This document shows, piece by piece, positions 23,111 through 34,880 of a DNA stretch of 64,000 nucleotides. The stretch comes from Enoplosus armatus. Lineage: Eukaryota > Chordata > Actinopteri > Centrarchiformes > Enoplosidae. The stretch spans positions 18,411,833 through 18,475,832 of the forward strand of contig NC_092189.1 in NCBI RefSeq assembly GCF_043641665.1. The letters are read 5' to 3'. The notes under the pieces were generated by a model that worked only from the letters and a program-made list of their open reading frames with translations, was not told where the DNA came from and ran no database searches. Each line of letters starts with the position of its first letter. The first letter of the stretch is position 1. The translations under genes and the position numbers were made by a program.

Positions 23111-25689
23111 TCACTAATATATAATAAAAAGTCATTTGTTTAGTAAGATGACAGAGAATCGAATAAAATAAAAACTAATAATAGACTAAATAAATTCCTT
23201 AAAAGAAACAATCTTTTCCATTGCCTTCTTAAAAATGTAGTCTGAGTGTTCATTCAAATTTAAGTCAATGTCTAAAATCATTCCCAAATATGATGTTGTC
23301 TGCATACTTAAGAGAAAAGTTGTTGTCTTAATAAAAAAGTATTGTCTCCTCTAACCAGCACTACAACAAGAGCTTGCAAACCGAACCAAACTGACATTTA
23401 CACACACAGACAAAACTTGGAAAAGCTGCTATACAAGGCAAAAATACTGTAATTGTCTTTGTTTGATCAGTATACTCTTATTTTGAAGAGGCTGATGTGC
23501 ACAACAGGATCATAGACAGCAGTTTACTGTGCAGTACAGCTAACCCAGCTTTAATGTATTTCTACCTGATATTGACCAACTGCTGGTGGTTAACGGTTGG
23601 CATGAGTTCAGTTTGGACTCAAGACAGTAAATACCAAACAAATTTGTGCCCACAGGCCAGGTTTGGCTCCAAACACAATTATTTTCTACCCTCTAAAGGC
23701 TTCCAAAGACTGATGAGATGTTTTGATCTGCTTTGATGCAATGCAATTATTTTTTAAAGGTGATTTAGAGATAAGTTGTTTACGGCCTTGCCATACCAAA
23801 CTTGATTAATTGAGCACTATTTGCAAAGATTGCTAGTATCATCGATGTGGAGCACTAAACGAGTGTTCTCTTTTATAATAGTACAAAAGAATAGTCTGAT
23901 AACGTTGTGTGCCCTTTTTAAAAGCTATGTTTTCTTTTTTGGCTACTTGATGGAAGGGCGCTGTGAGTGTGAGCATCTGTTAAATGACTGGACTTTAAAA
24001 TATATGAGTCTGGGGGACCATACCAACATATGGCTGTGCCATGTTTGTGTTTTATGTAATTAAAAGGCACGTTATTTTAACTGGCACACAGCCTGATCAG
24101 CCATATGGAGACACATGGCACTGCCAAAGTTGACTGTAGTTATTAAAGCAATTATATTTTCAGTAGTGTTCTTCTTGTTACACTGAATATGAAGTATAAG
24201 GTTGAACTATTGTAGAGAATAAAGAGGTCTATTATGTTTTGTCTTATTTGATTCATCTGTGTTATTTTATTTATCCTGTGGTTCACATCCTGCCCTCTAC
24301 CAGCAATCAATGTTTTTTTTCTTTTAACCATGAGCTTCCCCCAACCAAGAACTTTTAGTTGCCTAAAATTTAAGTGAACCGCAACTGTACAGGTGGCAAA
24401 TCAGAAAATTCTCATGTTTATCATTTTGGTAACGGTCGTATGGGTCATTTTGGGAAGCACTGAAAAACGACCTATTTTGTTATTTGGTGAGAACTTGTTG
24501 TAAGATGTCCATGAATACAGACACCACCAGTCACCAGTGACACTCATGACTTCTTGATGTGAGGGTATTCCCACCACTCTGTCGGGCTGTCAAGGACTGT
24601 CAGACAAGTGATGAGATGTCCTCAACTCTTCAACTGTACGTAACTCTACATGGTTGTGTTTTGATAATTATGAGAACATATTATCACTATGCTCCAGAAA
24701 CCTCACATCTGTAATTTTCCTAGAATTGAGAATAACTGAGGGATTTATATTGGCGGCCATGTACTTCATCTTCCATCCTCATCCACAGTAAACGATTCCA
24801 TCATCTGTGATATGATTGGATTCCTCTGACAGCTTTGTTCACCAAGCACCCTGATTAGCAGTGACATGATTGGTATCAATCTGGAATGAGGGTGTACTTT
24901 GTGTGTCTGTGTGGATGTGTGTGCTCTCTATATTTGTACCATCATACTGCATTCATAGTCCTTGTGTATGTGCTTTATGTGTTCAGATCACGGATGTTTG
25001 TTACAGGGGATAGACCGGGGGTCCAGAATTTAATTTCCTTCCATATAATTAGTTAGTGTGTTTAATCATGTCTATCATAAGGCCTATTGGCAGACTGATT
25101 CAATGCTTCCCTCTGCTACCATCTGGAGCAGAGGGGTGCACACACACACATAACACACACAAAGCAGCCCCAGAATCCATCAGCCACCACTACCGGCTGA
25201 GTAATTAATGAAAGGACTGAGGAAGGGAAAGAGGATACAATAGCTGGGTTTCCATCCAATGCACATCAACAAATAATGCTCATCAAATTTGAAAATGAAT
25301 GTAAACAGCACAATTTTTGACTGGAAATGACAAAGAACGGTTTCCCATTTGCCTGACACAGAAGGGTTAGGGTTAGTTGATAAAGAAATTACACAACGAA
25401 TAGTGATGGAGACATATTGGAAACAAATTGAATAAACAATGATGTGCCGTGGCTTCTTTTATTATGCAACTACTTTAATAGATCATTTTGCATGTTTTGG
25501 TCAAATGCGGCCATTGTGAGGTAAATGATGACAGAAATAACAACTTTCCAAAAGTCTATTTCAGATTTATATACTCACACTGAAGAAATAAATCTAATTT
25601 TCATCTTACAAGAAAAAGGATGATATTTGTCAGTGACTTTCAAAACTGTTAGTAATCAAAATAAATATAAAAATAAATACATTTTATAA

Positions 25690-25872
25690 TTTGACCTTGC
25701 TATGGTTAAGGTTTGGTTAGGCACAACAACAACTTGGTTAGATTTAAGGAAAGATCATGGTTTGGGTTAAAATCACTACGTTGACTGTCATTGGAAACAG
25801 GAAACAAACAGCAGTCTCCCGTGTTAAAGTCAGATGCTTTGTTGACCCATCCATCCATCCATCCTGACCTCT
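25690..25872 (-). mobile_element. tRNA-derived SINE-like remnant
   Basis: The plus strand carries ggttaaggtttggttaggca, caacaacttggttaga and aagatcatggtttgggtt, then agtctcccgtgttaaagtc and gttgacccatccatcc. The order is that of a fish SINE in reverse orientation, and the head resembles the copy at 14.05-14.10 kb. It ends in a short (ATCC)n run. Confidence 0.55.
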
Positions 25873-26214
25873 TCCCTACGTGGACTTTGTCACTCTTCAA
25901 AAGCGTCACAGCAAGAGGGCTTTGTTACTTAAAAGTAAACAGATGTCGTTTCGTGGGCACTCACATGATTGATGCTGTTGTTTTTCTTGGGAGGACAGTC
26001 TTGAAAAACATTTGGTGACCAAAACTTCCCTGAAAATATTCATTGCTGCTGCACACATTTGCATAAATGTCTAAGTCCTGCCACTAAGCTCTCTCCACCA
26101 TCATCAATTGGTCTCTTGTCGTTACAGCTAGTCGGAGCGCACGTTTAGATAGAAACATGCCAAGAAAGAAGAGCAGTGCTGAGCAAATATAAAAAGTCAC
26201 TGGGGTGAATGGGT

Positions 26215-26480
26215 TGAAAGTGAAAAACAGAAGGAGGGAAGAAAAGAATGGTATGACAATGAACAACAGAGAGAGAAAGGAGTCTGCAGAACTGGTGAAA
26301 CGATTCAAAGAAAAAGTGAACGTTGGGAAAAAATAGAAGGAAGGGCTGAGGAATGAAGTCAGAGGGGAGACATGCAACAAGACATTGGGTAAAATAAGAG
26401 ATTGGAGAAATGAAAGAAATAAAAGAAAAATGGTGGTCCCCTGGAGAGGAAGGCAAAGGACCAAAATAGTACTAGAGGAG
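26215..26480. repeat. purine-rich tract
   Basis: GA-biased plus strand; the Phe/Leu/Ser-rich minus-strand frames here are artefacts. Confidence 0.75.
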
Positions 26481-27863
26481 AAGGAGGTCGGAGATTGAAA
26501 AGCCAAAAGGTAAACAAATTGGAAAAAATGTATGGACGGAAAGAAAAAGCAAAAGATCGAAGACCACAGGAGGGGTGAGAGATGAGTGGATTAAGGAAGG
26601 ATGTGGCGGGAATGTAGAAGTGAAGAATGAAAAGTTGATTAGATGACTCCCCTTCTCTCTCTTTCTCTATCTCTGCCATTAATGCTCTTTAAATCTTTCC
26701 ATTTACTTTTATATATCTCTCATCACCTCTTCCTGTCTCCTCAACATAACATTATGACACTAACGTGTTTGTGAGTGAGACAATTGATGCCGGTTCGCTG
26801 TGCTGTTGATTCATCTCCAAGAGCAAACGCTGGGAAAACCTGCAGTCCTGCTGATGTAGATTAATGCAGGGTGGATGGACATCAGCAATGGCTGCCGCTG
26901 CATGTAGCCTTCATGCAGTCATTTGTACAATACAGGATAGGTTTTGACTTGTAAATGATTCTGCTTTTAGTGATATTCAAGGGTACAGGAAGCCATGTCA
27001 TGTTGTTCACATAATTAATAAATCCAGCTCTATTTGCTGTGTTCCAGACTGACCTTGGTTCATGCTGTCAAGGACACCAAGTGGCTTTCCATCCTGGTCC
27101 ATCTTTATTTGCATATCGAATTAGACAAAGTGAATATAAACTTACATTAGCTTGAAGTGGATTTACAACTTTTTAACTCTGTTAGCATGGGAATTGAACA
27201 GTAACAGAGATGGAAACACGTTTGTCTAATGTTAAAATTCATATCCAACCTGGTAACCGTGCAAAAAAAGATTTGATTTGACTCTCTATGGGAAAACATA
27301 CAGAAGTGTATGTGGTGTCTCTGAAACTACATCAAAACTGAACCACAATCCTATCACTGAGATGAAAAATGCAACTGTTAGGGGGAAACTGTCTAGCTAA
27401 ATATGTTACAATTCAGAAAGAGCTATTGACATTTTCTCCCTCCCTGTCTCAGTTGGTCACGACCTTTAATGAATTAGCCACATCCTGCCATTTAAGCAAG
27501 AGTGTAGGGGGTTGGTGTAGTGCAAAGAATGATGGGAATCTGAGTAAACAATTTCAGCAAGCTGTCTGCTGTGTCTTCTGTCTTTTCCCCCATTATTCCT
27601 TACATATTGGTGCAAGGCAGAGTGTGCTTGGATGGGGAAGAAATGACATGGTGAACGTGTGTGCATTATCGCTCTGGGTGTCACCTTCATTTATAGATGT
27701 TCTGCTATCAAAAGGAAGCCTGTTATTAATCTTTTTTTGTAAATTTTCAAACACACTCTTACTAGATATATGCCTGGCTCTAGTTGTCCATTGTTGGAAT
27801 TGTGGTAAACATAAAAACAACTGAAGGCAAACATCTGCAATGACAGAGACACACAGTGCAGGT

Positions 27864-27865
<2 letters not shown>

Positions 27866-27907
<42 letters not shown>
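27866..27907. repeat. (GT)n microsatellite
   Basis: About 21 uninterrupted units. Confidence 0.97.
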
Positions 27908-28924
27908 ACGCAGCCGACACAATGTTCTCACCTCTCTCTAAGGCGCTGTAGTCATAATTCAAACAAACGGCCATCCTGCACTGCATTGTGGGTAGGGAAG
28001 CGTGAAGCGTGGAGGCGTTTTACGAGGGAGAAGAGAAAGGAGAGGGTGACAGGAAGGAGAAAGGTAAAGAAGTAAAGCCATGGGGTGGGTTCTTATTTGT
28101 TCTTACACTGATATACTGTACGGTTGTATTGTTTAAAGAAATTACATATTACATTCTTCCAAACCTCCTGAAGGTGCTACTGTACTGAGCGTGTAGATGT
28201 TGAGCATGGGTGAACCCAGTGGGAAGAATGAATCAAATTTTATCACAATAGAGAGCGAGAAGGCAGGCAGATGGAAAACAAGTTACAATATGAGGACGAG
28301 ATGGCTGCAGAAGATAAAAGATGTGTCCGTGTGGGCACTGAGGTGTAATGTGAGGGCATATGAAACAGCTGTCCCTTATCTGATGCATCCATGCTTCTCT
28401 GTAATCCAACTACAGCAATATGCCTCCCAGCATGAGTGACTCACATATGTTGGGATTTAAGCGTGACTACAACTGTACACATACAGTATCTGTAGTTGAT
28501 CACATTCATGCATGCTTCTCTGTCCCTCTGCACTGTAAGCAGAAAGCTTTTCAGTAGCTAACTTCTGACTATTGTAGTATAACCTTAATATAGGTCTCAA
28601 GAAAGTAGGTTTACATAGTAGTCTGACAGAATCTCATATTATGATGTATCAAATGTATCTGCATGTCAGATGTAAAAGATTTATGAAGGTTATTCAGCTT
28701 TTGTTTGTGGCTGTTGGTAGGACACCATCCAAATAAGTCAGTAAATGTTTGCTAGCGAATTTGATAGTTTTTTACTTTTTTTTTAATGATTGCTCACTAC
28801 ATTTTACTCTCGGCTTTTATTTGATTTTTATCGTTATGTGAATATATTTAGCATTTTTACATCACATTTAAGTGTGTGAATTAATTGTTTGTCGTGATTT
28901 TATGTTGTTATGTTTGCAAACCAG

Positions 28925-28976
28925 CTTGCTTCAAATTGCACCCCAAGGGATGAATACAATTTGAATTGAATTGAAT
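28925..28976 (+). mobile_element. LINE-type 3' tail
   Basis: The sequence attgcaccccaagggatgaa followed by (TTGAA/TTGAATTGAAT) repeats resembles the 3' terminus of teleost L2/Rex-like elements (aattgccccnnggggataaa type). Only the tail is recognisable; the upstream boundary cannot be set. Confidence 0.5.
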
Positions 28977-29828
28977 GAGTTGTCACACCGTCCATTTCAG
29001 CAAGGTCTTGTGAGTTGTTTGATTTTATTTACTTCAATGAACTCACCAATGTCCTTGGAAAATTGGCACAAGGGGGTGAATGTTATTGTGAGTGTCGCTT
29101 TTAGACAAAACATTTTTTTAAAACATATCTTTATATCATTGAAACAACCCTAAGAATGTTTAGGAGCTACTTTTGTATTTCTCCCTTAATTTTTAACTTG
29201 TCACTTCCTGTGAGCAGAGGAAACTTCCCATCAGTGATCACACTTGAAACAGATTAGTTGGAAAAAGTGAGCAATTCTATGGCGTCTTGTTTTTCGCTTT
29301 TCGTCCAGACTTTGTTTTAAGGGCAGGAGCAGCAAAGAAAGCGGAGGTGTTAGATGCCACGTTGTCGGAAATTCACCGGTGTGGTTAACATGATGACTTT
29401 CCTGGCAAGGCCAGACAAGACAACACGACACGACGCGATGAGAAAGAGATTGGATTATAGAAAATCTGATTAGATAAGATTAGATACGATAAAATAAGCA
29501 TCCAGAATATGACGTGCAGTAGATAAAACACAGAGTGTACTACAGGAATGTTGGCGCAGTGCTTTCTATCCATTCTAACTCTACATTTACCTTTATCATC
29601 TGTAGTTTGACTGACAGTTCGAGTTTAGGGGAATGACAGGACCAGCAGTCAGCACAATGTATAGGGAAGCGCAAACGTACACACACAAACACCTACGCAC
29701 AGATGTATGGCATATACCTGTCTCCTTAGGTTAGCAGAAGCCTACAGTAATCGTATTTGCCAGGTTCTTGGCAGTTTCAGCAAAGCAGTCAATCTGATAG
29801 TGGGGTCGAAAGGGTCCATGAATATGTT

Positions 29829-29829
29829 T

Positions 29830-29867
<38 letters not shown>

Positions 29868-30110
29868 AGTGCAATAAATGGCGTACAATTCGATGCTAGC
29901 CACTAGGCAGCATGAAAGGGAACAACTGAGAGAGAGAGAGAGAGAGAGAGACCTTGCCCTCTGAGAAACAGAGCGAGTGAGACAGAAAGGGAGAGAGACA
30001 TAGATTTAGAGTGAGTGAGAGAGGCAAAGAGGCAGTGAGAGAGACAGAGGGGAAGGTGCGAGCGGTGGGGAGAGACAGAGAGTAAGAGGGAGAGAGAGAC
30101 ATACGAGAAA
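29829..30110. repeat. (GT)n followed by (GA)n-rich block
   Basis: GT at 29829-29854, GA at 29855-29868 and 29930-29951, then degenerate GA repeats. Confidence 0.9.
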
Positions 30111-30189
30111 ATCAATGCTGTGTCCACCAGGGACAGAATGTCATGAAGTTTTTTTTACTCTGTGGTATAATGGAGGGTTGGAGCCTTTT

Positions 30190-30665
30190 ACTGCAGGAGT
30201 CACCTTGTCTAATGGAGGGAGGGATGGAGGGATGGAGGGGGGTGAAAAAGGGAAAAGAAGTAAATATTGAAGGAAGAAAGGGATGGAGGGATGGTGAAAA
30301 AGGAGGGAGGAGTGGAGGGAAGATGGGGAGTAGGGATGGAGAGAAAGATAGAGGGTGGACTGAATGGAGAGCAGAATAAAAGGGAAGAAAGAGGAATTGA
30401 GCCAGAAAGATCAAGAGAGAAAGAGGTAGGAAAGACAAAAGACTGACAGACAGATGATGGGATAAGAGAAACAAGATGAAGAATGAAGGATTACGGGAGA
30501 GTAAAATTGTTGGTAGGAAGGATGGAGGATGAAGATGTGATGAAAGATGAAGGGAGAGAGCGAGATGTGATGCAGGACAGAGAAGGGAGGAAAGGGGAAA
30601 GTGATACAAGAGGAGAAATAGGGAAGAATAGGGAGGAGGAGGAGGAAGAGGAGGAGGAGGCGCTG
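30190..30665. repeat. purine-rich tract with GGATGGAG repeats
   Basis: Nearly pyrimidine-free plus strand, with repeated GGAGGGATGGAGG words and a terminal GAGGAG run. Confidence 0.8.
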
Positions 30666-31360
30666 TAAAACGTCTAAAAAGGAAGAGGAAGAAATGAATG
30701 ATCTTTATATGCCTGAGTCACTCCTAATTTTGGCAAAAAAAAAAGTGAAATGATTCACTTTGTAGGTCAAAGCAATTTAGTGCAAAACATTTTAACGGGG
30801 GAAGAGACAATTTTACCGTCAAATTTGATTGATATGACTTTACGGCTTTGGCAGAAAGTGAAGAGAGAGTGTTAGAAGAGAGAGTCTGGTGTTAAAAAGG
30901 TAAGGGCAGGGTGCAGCATTTTAGAATGGAATATGTCTAATGTGCAAAGTCTGGAGACTCATATTGAATTTCAGCTACTGTACGTTGGATCTGCTAAGTT
31001 GGACAACCATAGGGGACTGTGGTTATACTGGGCAGCTCTCAGGTGTAAATGTTTGTTAAAATATACTGCAAAATACTGGTTAAATACAGGTTAGATACAT
31101 CATATCAACATGCAAGGTGCTGTAACATTGCAACCAGGTTGTGATTTGCTCTGCAGTTGGTTGTTTTCTAGCACTGAACTTCAGATGGTCGTGAAATACT
31201 TGAGTGGGTCTAAGGTGAAAGAGGAAAGGTGGTGCGTAGCGTTTAGTTTGGATTGTGTCCGATGTGAGAAGTGAGAGTGGATTAGATGATCAGAGGCCAA
31301 CCTGAACTCAAAGGTTTGGAGCCCAGCCATGAGAACTGACACTCACTCACTTACATACAC

Positions 31361-31387
31361 ACAAACACACACACACACACACACACA
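31361..31387. repeat. (CA)n microsatellite
   Basis: About 13 units. Confidence 0.95.
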
Positions 31388-32022
31388 GTACAGGCACTTC
31401 CAGGTCCATTAAACTTAAAAGTAATAATCTTCTGTGGACTTTGGCGGCCATATTGAACTTACATCATGCTCGGGAGAGGAAACTAACCAGGAGAGCACAT
31501 TTGCCTGTAGCCTAACTCTGATTTACTGATCTGTAGCAAGATGCATATTAATCATTTCACAGATTGCCCAATGAAAAAGTGCTAGAAACACATAGATCTT
31601 AACAATTCAAGGACAAATTAGTTCACATTTTAAGGTGATACGTGTATTTGGCTGATTATACGGATGTGCTGGAAATAAATTCAAGTAGCTGTTGTAATTA
31701 AGCAGTGGGATGAAATATTGTGATGACTGTGCCAACCCAGACCCAGGCCCAGAAATCCAGTGAGTTCTTTGTTGGTAAGAATCTATCTGAAGTCATTACT
31801 TTTGTGTTGAGAAAACACTTGTTTTATGTACACAAGTGGGGTACAAAATAACATATAACTACAGAAAAGGAAAAAGGACACTAAAATAATCTCTAAAGTA
31901 ATTTAATCACTGTTAGACTCACTACTAACAAGGTTGGATACCAATTAGCAGCACCGGTCAGCTATACAAAACTAGGATAAAAACATAAGATTAGAACAAT
32001 CTCACCACAAGGTGCATTTAGT

Positions 32023-32234
32023 AGCTGTTCTGGATCTTTTGATATATCACATGATCTTCATCAGCAGACGTTCAAATTTCCAGCACTTTAAGGAGTTCTC
32101 ACCCATGTAGACTTAAAAGCTGAGTTTCACAGTTCATTCTTGGAATTGTAAACAGCAGCTAAGAAAAATATTTCAAGTTTTATTTTGTTAACTGTTCTGG
32201 AGCCTTCATTCATATTGCATGATCTTCATTGGCA
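32023..32234. repeat. duplicated 44-nt block 167 bp apart
   Basis: agctgttctggatcttttga at 32023 and aactgttctggagccttcat at 32190 are both followed by a catgatcttcat(c/t)(a/g)gca end (32049-32066 and 32217-32234). Probably part of one diverged dispersed repeat covering about 31970-32240. Confidence 0.45.
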
Positions 32235-33689
32235 TAATAGAATTAAATAAATGATGATTTATTTTCATCTAGCACTCGTCCAGTGGATAAATATGACAGA
32301 TACAGTTTGCGTGCAATCAAATATGACCCATCTTTGCATCAGTGATTGCAATGATGATTCATTTCTTTCTAAGTTAAAATCATTTTTTGTGAACTTTTTA
32401 TCTCATTTAATTTACCCAATGTGCATGCAGTCTTCCCACACATGCCATGTGTTAAAAAAATGCCTATTATTATTTGTTCACATTGCAACAAAATCACTAC
32501 TACAGACAATCTGTATATTAAGATCAGCCCCTTACTCTCTGTCTCCTCTCTCTCTTTTTCTTTCACTCTCATTTAGCCAAACAAGATTGTTTGGTTTGTT
32601 CTCCTGCCAGTCAGCAGCTCTAGTAGCAAAATAAGGCTTGGGGAGCATCCAGAAGGATGGGTTATTATCTTTTTGCATCTTGTAGTTATTATGCTCTGCT
32701 CGGTTTTTCTATCCAATTCTCCCGTCCTTTCCTCCGTCATGTCAGTCATGGCTGATAAAACACAACAGCAAATTTTAATTTACACAGAGAAGATTTGTCG
32801 AGCAAATCTGCTATTTTTTTTTTTTCAGAATTATCCAGCTTTATTTTCCCATACTGTTACAAACCTGAAATGTCCTACACAACCACAACCAGCCTCTGGT
32901 CTTTGGACTTAAAACTATTCTATTCTGTTTTATTCTATTCTGTTCTTTCTAACTCTATATTGAACTCTTCCACATTGAGGACATTGTTTATCCCCAAGAG
33001 TCTGTCTGGTAGTTCCCTATGCAGCATACGGACGGATTGATCAGCCGTTATTGATGAGAAGCATTGATTAGGCAGCATATTGATCACACTATTGGTGATT
33101 AGGACGTCATGAATAAATGACAGGGGAGGTATTGACCGCTTGACGTGAGGACAAAACCTCTCTGGACAGGAAGAGAGGAGAATGAAGACCAAGATGAGAA
33201 AAGTGGGAATATGGGGAGGAGGAAAAGGGAGGAGGGCAGGGAGAAGTGATGAAAAGCAGAATGCTACATAGAATGAGGAGGTGCAGGGAAGATGGAAATA
33301 AGGTGTTTCATTTGTAAGTGAAAATCTAGCACTTTCGGTACAACTTAATCTAAACCAAATCTGTGACACATAATTAAGTTTTGATGCCATATCTAACAAT
33401 AATTTCCTCCATTTCTTTGCGATAAAATTTACAATATGAACACCATAGATACAGGTTGTGTATTATTATCAAATGTATTATCCTTGACATACAGTTTCCC
33501 CCTTTGCCCCCCTTACATAGTTTTAATGTTGGAAAATGATAATAATAATAATGATAAAATCATGTTATTTCATACATACCTTTGTTTACACTGAGTGAAA
33601 TACTAATACCATAGACCATATCATACACATTTTCCATAAAATTGGAATGGCTGAAAACTTTGGGATCTCTACCAGAACTTTAAATAAAG

Positions 33690-33740
33690 TTACTGGAGGG
33701 TTCAAACAGCACGAGTCTGTACTAACTGAGCCACCGGCTG
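33690..33740 (-). mobile_element. tRNA-like SINE head remnant
   Basis: On the minus strand TGGCTCAGTTAGT matches the tRNA A-box pattern and, 26 nt after it starts, TGTTTGAACCC resembles a B box. There is no cloverleaf-length tRNA, so this is a degenerate SINE head, not a tRNA gene. Confidence 0.4.
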
Positions 33741-33941
33741 GTCAGTGACGTTCAAGGGAAACATTGAAATAAACTGCAGCAGCAATTGGGATAAACGTTT
33801 TATGTGAGATAATAATAATGATAAAAAACTGGGCTCAATAACACAAAACACGGAATTCAAAAGAAAGAGGTGCCGGGAAACAAGATGGGTGAGCTTGGAC
33901 GAAGAAAGATGATGGAAAAGTAATAGAGTAATTGTGCTTAC

Positions 33942-34013
33942 AGGTTCTTGACACTTGTGATTCCTCTGAAAGCTTTCCTCGGAACGGCCTGAATCTGGTT
34001 CTCGCTGAGGTCT
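33942..34013 (-). CDS. slit3: slit3 internal exon encoding LRR4 of the first LRR domain
   Basis: Slit proteins are large secreted axon-guidance ligands that bind Roundabout receptors through their N-terminal leucine-rich repeat domains. Read on the minus strand, this 72-nt exon starts with one base finishing a Leu codon, then encodes [15 protein letters not shown] followed by RGITSVKN, and ends with CT of the next Leu codon (phase 2 in, phase 2 out). It is flanked by a tctccag acceptor (AG at plus 34014-34015) and a GTAAGC donor (plus 33936-33941). The length is exactly one 24-residue LRR, the usual Slit exon unit. From memory, vertebrate Slit3 has RGIT-VKNL here, whereas Slit2 has RGAVDIKNL and Slit1 RGATDLKNL, so slit3 is preferred. 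It splices in frame to the exon at 20529-20600. Assignment to the Slit family is near certain; the choice of paralogue is strong but rests on few residues. Confidence 0.93.
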
Positions 34014-34057
34014 CTGGAGACAGCGGGAGAAAGAGAGAGAGTGACATTAGTTGAGGT
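34014..34057 (-). promoter_or_regulatory. slit3: 3' splice site of LRR4 exon
   Basis: In the transcript direction, a strong branch-point candidate AACTAAT is followed by a CT-rich polypyrimidine tract and tctccag. This is a conventional, strong acceptor, in contrast with that of the LRR5 exon. A (TG)n run begins about 107 nt upstream, outside the core acceptor. Confidence 0.7.
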
Positions 34058-34119
34058 ATTCCAAGCACTCAAAGATATATGGAGTCAAATGATAAACAAA
34101 ACCACAAACATTTGATATG

Positions 34120-34120
<1 letters not shown>

Positions 34121-34156
<36 letters not shown>
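34121..34156. repeat. (CA)n microsatellite upstream of LRR4 exon
   Basis: About 18 units; (UG)n in the transcript, about 107 nt before the LRR4 exon. Confidence 0.96.
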
Positions 34157-34159
<3 letters not shown>

Positions 34160-34322
34160 CCAATTACAGTACAAAGGCAAGGAAGGAGACAGAGATGGAG
34201 AGAGGGAGAGAGGGGAAGGATGATATGACATTTATGATCAGTGGAACAATTTCGTCCAAAGAGCTTCAAAGACAAACGGAACAATCAGAAATACTGCTGG
34301 CATGAGTCCATCTACTGCCTTG

Positions 34323-34324
<2 letters not shown>

Positions 34325-34369
<45 letters not shown>
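34325..34369. repeat. (GT)n microsatellite
   Basis: About 22 uninterrupted units, complementary to the CA run 170 bp to its left. Confidence 0.97.
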
Positions 34370-34370
<1 letters not shown>

Positions 34371-34836
34371 TTAATGGAGTGTGTGTGTTTTGGATGTTTT
34401 TAAAGTAAAACATTTTTTTTGTCTAAGTTAAGCTCTCCAACAGCGCAGCAGCGTTGCTCCAGCAGAAAAATGAAGCAATCACATCTATTCAGAGAAACCG
34501 ACACACACACAAACACACATTTTAATACCATCATCAAGCAACATGTTTTCTCCCTCTCAATAATGACTCTTTGTCTCTTTGTCTTTAACACACACACTGA
34601 ACAACGGGCAGCCCCCCCCCCCCTTCCCCCGTAATGAATACCGATATGAGCCAAATGATTTTTGACATGACACGACGGTCTGGCCTTAACTCTATTAGTG
34701 TTGTTTGTTGGGGAGAAGGCCTGGCAGGCAAACCAGGTTCAGAAAGCACAATGTAATTAGAGAAAGAGAGAGCGAGGTATGAAATATCAGACAAGCTAAT
34801 CACCCTATATTCCTGCCAGTCAGGCCTGAGCTGGAT

Positions 34837-34839
<3 letters not shown>

Positions 34840-34878
<39 letters not shown>
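34840..34878. repeat. (CA)n microsatellite
   Basis: About 19 units; a shorter run follows at 35012-35031. Confidence 0.96.

Positions 34879-34880
<2 letters not shown>

Larger units (their letters stand above)
20601..33941 (-). other. slit3: complete 13.3-kb slit3 intron between LRR4 and LRR5 exons
   Basis: Bounded by the donor of the LRR4 exon and the TG-rich acceptor of the LRR5 exon. 20.6-22.5 kb is CA repeats and pyrimidine-rich blocks. 22.85-23.3 kb is a LINE-type tail with AT-rich flank. 23.3-25.7 kb is mostly unique. 25.7-25.9 kb is a SINE remnant. 26.2-26.6 kb is purine-rich. 26.7-29.8 kb is unique AT-rich sequence with one GT repeat and a LINE-type tail. 29.8-30.7 kb is GA-rich. 30.7-33.9 kb is mostly unique with a duplicated 44-mer and a tRNA-like remnant. 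No other exon was recognised. Confidence 0.88.

Noticed and set aside
27369..27824. 151-codon plus-strand frame
   Set aside because: No motif or family resemblance, competing frames on the other strand, and it ends just before a GT microsatellite; chance is likely in a window this size.
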